64,000 nt of DNA, taken from Pollutimonas sp963706785 (GTDB taxonomy: Bacteria > Pseudomonadota > Gammaproteobacteria > Burkholderiales > Burkholderiaceae_B). The stretch is taken from the NCBI GenBank assembly GCA_963706785.1, contig CAVPNJ010000012.1, positions 62,001 to 126,000 on the forward strand. The letters run 5' to 3'. Below the pieces are notes generated by a model. It saw nothing but the letters and a program-made list of their open reading frames with translations. It did no database searches and had not been told where the DNA came from. Made by a program: the position numbers and the translations under genes. Shown in pieces: positions 59,882-64,000 of this stretch. Position 1 is the stretch's first letter, and every line of letters begins with the position of its first letter.

Positions 59882-61270
59882 ATGATGGATTTACCGTTGG
59901 ACCCGTTCAGCGAGAATGGTCTTGAAGGCTTTGCCAAAGACTTCCGCGAAGGAAAAGCGACTTCGGAAGAGGTCACAAGGATTTATCTCGAACGCATCGA
60001 AAAGCTCGACCCCAAGCTCGGGGCCTACGAGTCCGTCGCCGCTGAAAGTGCGCTGGCGACTGCGCGCGCCATGGACCTTCTAATCAAATCGGGAACCGAT
60101 TTGGGACCCTTGATGGGCGTGCCCGTCGCGATCAAGGATGTGTTCGTGATTTCGCAGATGCCAAAGCCCCGTGTAGGTTCAAACATGGAGCTTCCGGATA
60201 TTCTTGGCGCCGAGGAAGCTACGTTCATCAAGGCCCTCCGGAAGGCAGGGTGTGTATTCCTTGGGCAGACCAAAGCCGTTGAGCTGTGTTTGGGTATCAC
60301 CGGCCATTCAGCGCCCCGCGGAACGCCGTGGAATCCCACTGACATGGAGCATCATCGGGCACCCGGCGGCTCGAGCTCCGGCTCGGGCGTGGCCATGGCT
60401 GCGGGGTTGTGCGCCTTCGCCATCGGCTCTGATTCCGGAGGATCGGTTCGCGTGCCTGCCGCTTTCAACGGCGTCTTCGGCCTGAAGACGACCACCGGGC
60501 TATGGCCCACTGACGGCGCATTCCCGCTGGACCCGCGGGTCGACTCCATCGGATTATTGACCCGGTCGGCGAGTGACGCCTTGTTGGCTTTCAAAACTAT
60601 CTCATCGGTTCTGTTCGGCTTCGCTTACCAGCCGCGCCGCTCCGGCGCTCGCCTCGATCGCCTGTGTCTCGGCGTCCCGCAAAATCATTTTGGCGAGAAC
60701 GTAAACCCGAAGATTAGCGAAGCCTTTCAAGCCGCCAACGAGCACTTGAAGGCGCAGGGATGTTTGCTCGAAAACATCATTGTGCCCGAGGCGCCTGAGC
60801 GTGCCGGGTATTTCCCAGTGTCTATGCCGTCATCCTTGCTGTCCGTATTGGGCAAGGAAAACTTCCTCGCACAAAAGCACATGATGGATCCTGTGATTGC
60901 AAAGCGCGTCGAGTCCGGACTCGATGCCAAAGCATACGAGTTCCTTGCCCTGGAAGACAAACGGACAAAGAGCCGCGCCGCCGTTGAGGAAAGATTTATC
61001 GGCTACGATGCTTGGGTCAGTCCTACGACCGCCGACTTCGCACCGCTGATTTCGGACCTTGAAGACCCCGAGAAAGGCATGCAACTGGCATTGGGCATGA
61101 CCCATAATACGCAGCCGTCTAACCACCTGGGTCTATGTTCGATCTCGCTGCCGCTACCGGTCGACGGCCTGCCCATCGGCTACCAATTGATGGGCGCGCC
61201 TAATACCGACCTGAAGCTGCTGGAAATCGCCGTTGAGATGGAAAAGGCTTTTGCGATTGGCTGCCTGTAG
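59882..61270 (+). CDS. Amidase signature family hydrolase
   Basis: From the ATG at 59882 (GGAGAA upstream; a GTG and a third ATG are adjacent) the product is 462 aa. The Ser-cisSer-Lys triad is K85 (VAIKDVF), S164 (PGGSSSGSG) and S188 (DSGGSVRVP). The family hydrolyses amides to acid and ammonia. It follows a liv-type importer, so imported amide hydrolysis is the likely purpose. There are no gatB/gatC neighbours, and the C-terminal half is too divergent for GatA. The exact amide is unknown. Confidence 0.9.
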   Translation: MMDLPLDPFSENGLEGFAKDFREGKATSEEVTRIYLERIEKLDPKLGAYESVAAESALATARAMDLLIKSGTDLGPLMGVPVAIKDVFVISQMPKPRVGSNMELPDILGAEEATFIKALRKAGCVFLGQTKAVELCLGITGHSAPRGTPWNPTDMEHHRAPGGSSSGSGVAMAAGLCAFAIGSDSGGSVRVPAAFNGVFGLKTTTGLWPTDGAFPLDPRVDSIGLLTRSASDALLAFKTISSVLFGFAYQPRRSGARLDRLCLGVPQNHFGENVNPKISEAFQAANEHLKAQGCLLENIIVPEAPERAGYFPVSMPSSLLSVLGKENFLAQKHMMDPVIAKRVESGLDAKAYEFLALEDKRTKSRAAVEERFIGYDAWVSPTTADFAPLISDLEDPEKGMQLALGMTHNTQPSNHLGLCSISLPLPVDGLPIGYQLMGAPNTDLKLLEIAVEMEKAFAIGCL

Positions 61271-61302
61271 TGTTCTTTGTATAGCGTACACCGAAGGGCA
61301 CC

Positions 61303-61323
61303 CGGTCCATCGGGACCGATTTT
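61303..61323 (+). terminator. Weak hairpin after the amidase gene
   Basis: CGGTCC pairs with GGACCG around a 4-base loop, followed by ATTTT, 33 bp after the amidase stop. The U-tract is short, so termination would be inefficient. A second GC palindrome (CGGGCCC AA GGGCCCG) lies near 61365. Confidence 0.4.
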
Positions 61324-61389
61324 CCGGAATACCGAAGTCGGCGGTCCTGATGTCGGATTACGGGCCCAAGGGCCCGAATCCTGCCTACA

Positions 61390-61722
61390 TTAATCCTCTT
61401 CCACAAAGGTTTCTTCACGTTTCTTGCGTATGGATGGCAAGGCGACGATGATCACCAGGAATATGGCCGCAGCTAGCAACGAAGCCGACAATGGCCGCGT
61501 GGCGAAGGTGAAGTAGTCACCCCGAGCGAGCAGCAGCGCGCGCCGGAAGTTTTCTTCCATCATGGGCCCAAGAACCAGCCCCAGCAGCAACGGTGCGCCT
61601 TCGCATTTCAGCTTGGACCATACATAACCGACAACGCCAAAAAATGCAGTCATGAAAATGTCGAACACGTTGTAGTTAAGTGAATACACCCCTATGGTAC
61701 AGAACACCAGGATGGCCGGAAC
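61390..61722 (-). pseudogene. C-terminal remnant of a TctA tripartite tricarboxylate permease
   Basis: About 110 residues match the end of TctA: VPAILVFCTIGVYSLNYNVF, DIFMTAFFGVVGYVWSKLKC, APLLLGLVLGPMMEENFRRA, FATRPLSASLLAAAIFL. A full TctA has around 500 residues, so the first three quarters are gone. Homology stops at about 61722, where a fragment of a different gene begins on the other strand. A start-like frame runs further upstream but is not TctA-like. It is a deletion remnant, not a working permease. Confidence 0.82.
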
Positions 61723-61812
61723 CTGCTGACATTGGCAGGGGTGCAGTTTACGTTTGTGCTCGGTTTCATGATGATGCTGCCGCTGGGCCCGCACCTCGAG
61801 CTCTACTGCTGA
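61723..61812 (+). pseudogene. Short N-terminal fragment of an MFS transporter
   Basis: The plus strand reads LLTLAGVQFTFVLGFMMMLP then LGPHLELYC and TGA. This resembles the first helix of DHA1-type major facilitators (LTLAGxQFTHxxDFMIMMPLGP). Only about 29 codons survive. It abuts the TctA remnant exactly, which suggests a deletion or rearrangement joint. Identification rests on one motif. The following 97 bp to the SDR gene hold nothing recognisable. Confidence 0.5.
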
Positions 61813-61909
61813 GGAAATAGCTTACTCACGAGTCGTTACGCTCAGCTTGATTACTACCGCCTCGTGAAGCACGCATGGAATATGACAGCCGCGGTTGATG
61901 CCGTGACCC

Positions 61910-62668
61910 TCATGGCATAAAGCTGCCTCCGTTGACATCAATGATGGCCCCGGTCGAGTAGCTTGCCTCTTCGGATGCGAGGTACGCTACAGCGGCCGCG
62001 ACCTCTTCAGGCGTTCCCATGCGCGCGAGAGGAATGGCGTTGGCCAGATTGCGGTTGGTATTGTCATCCACAGCATCCGTCATGTCCGACTCGACACGGC
62101 CAGGCGCAACGCAGTTTACGGTGATCCCGTATGGCGCGACTTCAGCTGCCAAGACGCGAGCAAATCCCACCATGCCTGCTTTGCTCGCCTGATAGTGCGC
62201 CCCTGGCACGACCGTTCGCGTGCGCGCGGCCTGACTGGCAATCATGATGATGCGGCCCCATGTTCGATGGCGCATCGCCTGCAGGCATGTATGCGTCACG
62301 AGGAATGTGCCGGTCAGATTGACCGCCATCACGCTATTCCATTCACTCAACGGCATATCGATCACGTGACGCTTACCGCCGTCGGTCTTTGGTGAGATGC
62401 CGGCATTGTTCACAAGTATCGACAGGTGCTCCCACCAGTCGCCAAGATGGCTCGGTAGTTCCTGGACAGCTTTACTGTCCGTAATATCAATCTGCACCGC
62501 GCGTGCGTCGAGCGACAGGTCGATGAGCTCTTGCGCGGCCGCATGTACGGTGGGCGCAACGTCCACCAAAACAATACGATGCCCCGCCTGCGCGAGACGC
62601 TTGCCAATGGCTCGACCGATACGGCCGCAGCCGCCCGTCACGAGCGCGACGCTCTGTTTATTCTTCAT
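61910..62668 (-). CDS. Short-chain dehydrogenase/reductase (second gene of pair)
   Basis: The ATG at 62668 gives 252 aa. The N-terminal cofactor motif reads TGGCGRIGRAIG and is followed by NNAG. The catalytic Ser lies in IMIASQAA and the Tyr-Lys in YQASKAG. The C-terminal block is SYSTGAIIDVNGGSFMP. It is a classical NAD(P) SDR of the 3-oxoacyl-ACP reductase type; the substrate is unknown. It is 23 bp after another SDR gene. A longer frame starts at 62728 but would overlap that gene. Confidence 0.88.
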   Translation of the reverse strand: MKNKQSVALVTGGCGRIGRAIGKRLAQAGHRIVLVDVAPTVHAAAQELIDLSLDARAVQIDITDSKAVQELPSHLGDWWEHLSILVNNAGISPKTDGGKRHVIDMPLSEWNSVMAVNLTGTFLVTHTCLQAMRHRTWGRIIMIASQAARTRTVVPGAHYQASKAGMVGFARVLAAEVAPYGITVNCVAPGRVESDMTDAVDDNTNRNLANAIPLARMGTPEEVAAAVAYLASEEASYSTGAIIDVNGGSFMP

Positions 62669-62691
62669 TGTTTGCGTATTCCAGAATAACG

Positions 62692-63420
62692 TTATGTGGG
62701 CGCGGCCCCGATGGACAACCCGCCGCAAGCGTAAAGCACCTGGCCGGTTACGAATCGCGCGTCTTGCGAAAGAAAAAAGGCAATCGTACCGGCGATGTCT
62801 TCCGGGAGCCCAAGCCTGCGCACCGGGATACGGGCTACCAGTGTTTGCTCCTCTTCCTGGCTCATGGGGTTGTTATTGCGATAGAGCTCGGTAGCGATCG
62901 GGCCGGGTGCAACTGCATTGACCGTGATGCCATGCTTACCTAGTTCAAGTGCCCAGGTGCGCGTATATCCAATCAGACCGGACTTTGCGGCGGCGTAGGC
63001 GCTACGGCGAGGCATGCCCAATGCAGCTCGACTCGAAATATTAACGATTGCGCCTCGGTTCGAACGGATCATGGACGGCAGGCAAGCTTGCACACATTGC
63101 AACGGCGCGCGCAGGTTTATGGCAAGGATGCGGTCCAACTCATCGAAAGAGGTTTCTTCGACGGTGCTGGAGGTCGTTAAGCCCGCATTGTTGACGACGG
63201 AATCTATTTCAAACTCCGCGCAGATCTGCTCCAGAGCAACGCCAGTCGCCCCCGCATCAGCCAGGTCAGCGCAGTAAAACGCGCCGGGAAACGAGTTTGC
63301 CGGCGCGGAGCGCGCCAGGCCGACCACAGTGTGACCGTCTTGGTGCGCTCGGTTTGCCAGGGCTAGGCCAATACCTCGACTCGCCCCGGTGATCAGAATC
63401 GTTCGCTGTTTTTTCATCAT
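62692..63420 (-). CDS. Short-chain dehydrogenase/reductase (first gene of pair)
   Basis: This 242-aa classical SDR has cofactor motif TGASRGIGLALA, NNAG, catalytic Ser in IVNISSRAA, Tyr-Lys in YAAAKSG and the end FVTGQVLYACGGLSIG. It is the middle gene of a Bug-SDR-SDR series, directly abutting the stop of the Bug gene. Similar sequence but only moderate identity to its neighbour suggests two oxidations in one pathway rather than a recent duplication. Confidence 0.88.
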   Translation of the reverse strand: MMKKQRTILITGASRGIGLALANRAHQDGHTVVGLARSAPANSFPGAFYCADLADAGATGVALEQICAEFEIDSVVNNAGLTTSSTVEETSFDELDRILAINLRAPLQCVQACLPSMIRSNRGAIVNISSRAALGMPRRSAYAAAKSGLIGYTRTWALELGKHGITVNAVAPGPIATELYRNNNPMSQEEEQTLVARIPVRRLGLPEDIAGTIAFFLSQDARFVTGQVLYACGGLSIGAAPT

Positions 63421-64000
63421 CTACTCTGCTCTGGCCCCGGATGCTTCGACGACTTTTGCCCATTTCGCGACGTCTGATTCCACTAATTTCGAGAAATTAG
63501 CCGGCGCATTAGGCGCGGGCGGAATGCCTAGGCCTCGGTTAGACAGGATTTCGTGGGTCGCTTTATCGGCAAGTGCGGCATTTACCGCGGCGTTCATCTT
63601 CTGCACGATGGCTGCATCCGTAGCGGCGGGCGCAAACAGACCGAACCAGGTTTGCACAGCGAAGCCGGGCACGCCAGATTCATTAAGGGAGGGTATGTCC
63701 GGTCGGGAGGGCCAACGTTCGCGTGTCGTCACACCCAGTGCGCGCAGATTGCCCGCATCAACATTGGGCATGACCGAGGGCATATTATCGAAAACCGAGT
63801 CAATCTGGCCGCCCAGCAGCGCTGTCATTGCCGGGCCACTGCCATTGAAGGGTACATGCAGGAGGTCGGTGCCGGTCTCGATCTGGAAGAGCTCGCACGA
63901 CATGTGAATCGACGAGCCCTGGCCCGAGGAGCCGCAGGTCAATTTGCCTGGGTTCGCCTTGGCGTAGGCGATGTACTCTTGCGCGGTCTTAATCGGAAGC
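63421..64000 (-). CDS. Bug/TctC-family receptor, N-terminus beyond the window
   Basis: The frame stays open to the window edge, so the N-terminal part including the signal peptide is missing. The visible part (about 193 residues) has TAQEYIAYAKANPGKLTCGS, FNGSGPAMTALLGGQIDSVF and VPGFAVQTWFGLFAPAATD, all typical of Bug receptors. It abuts the SDR gene downstream. It is the third Bug receptor in the window. Confidence 0.9.
   Translation of the reverse strand, partial: LPIKTAQEYIAYAKANPGKLTCGSSGQGSSIHMSCELFQIETGTDLLHVPFNGSGPAMTALLGGQIDSVFDNMPSVMPNVDAGNLRALGVTTRERWPSRPDIPSLNESGVPGFAVQTWFGLFAPAATDAAIVQKMNAAVNAALADKATHEILSNRGLGIPPAPNAPANFSKLVESDVAKWAKVVEASGARAE

Noticed and set aside
61357..61380. 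CGGGCCC-AA-GGGCCCG palindrome as a terminator
   Set aside because: The loop would be two bases and no T run follows.

Overview
The window looks like a chromosomal segment of a betaproteobacterium of the Burkholderiales, most like an Alcaligenaceae genus such as Pusillimonas, Advenella or Bordetella. Reasons: three orphan Bug/TctC-type periplasmic receptors, an aa3/caa3 oxidase locus in the Burkholderiales order (coxB, coxA, small assembly protein, DUF2970, coxC, twin-TM protein, SURF1, ctaA, ctaB, SCO), a PhaM-like protein next to glmU, and ClsB beside an endonuclease/exonuclease/phosphatase gene. The species is inference. I saw no tRNA, rRNA, CRISPR array, insertion sequence or phage gene.

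Layout. 0-2.6 kb: end of an EEP-family gene, clsB, a class II glutamine amidotransferase. 2.7-18.3 kb: a catabolic island. It holds an NMT1/THI5-type ABC importer with an isochorismatase-fold hydrolase, a GntR/FCD regulator, a TauE permease, an unassigned permease with a GGT-like Ntn hydrolase, and an eight-gene unit. That unit encodes a heme-oxygenase-like diiron protein (HDO), an aldehyde dehydrogenase, a GlcG/HbpS protein, a ferredoxin-FAD-NAD reductase, two 2Fe-2S ferredoxins around an unknown 106-aa protein, and an ornithine-cyclodeaminase-like enzyme. A GTATACA-core motif lies 50-95 bp upstream of three of the transcription units. 18.5-22.3 kb: rpoH behind an exact CIRCE operator, then a Na+/H+ antiporter with a cNMP-binding tail. 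22.4-30.8 kb: cytochrome oxidase structural and assembly genes, without ctaG/cox11. 31-41 kb: Nudix, PhaM, glmU, MFS, glycosyltransferase, Lrp, glmS, a dead SDR gene, an unknown protein, and a queuosine-precursor transporter behind a probable preQ1-I riboswitch. 41-45.5 kb: pcaD and a LysR gene opposite Bug, a YciI-like protein and a muconate-cycloisomerase-like enzyme. 45.7-51.2 kb: a two-component system, cytochrome b, an MsrP/YedY-like molybdoenzyme, a methionine-rich MXKDX-repeat protein, and exported MsrB and MsrA; together they read as one envelope methionine-oxidation repair system. 51.4-64 kb: Bug, TauD-type dioxygenase, IclR; an IclR gene with an in-frame stop facing livJHMGF-amidase; TctA and MFS remnants; two SDR genes; a partial Bug gene.

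Two parts deserve most attention: the HDO redox island (2.7-17.1 kb) and the methionine-repair cluster (45.7-51.2 kb). A caution on quality: rpoH, coxB and glmS, which should be intact, each carry single-base indels, several at G/C homopolymers. Sequencing or assembly error is therefore likely for many of the broken genes. The SDR remnant and the TctA/MFS remnants carry large deletions and look like real decay.
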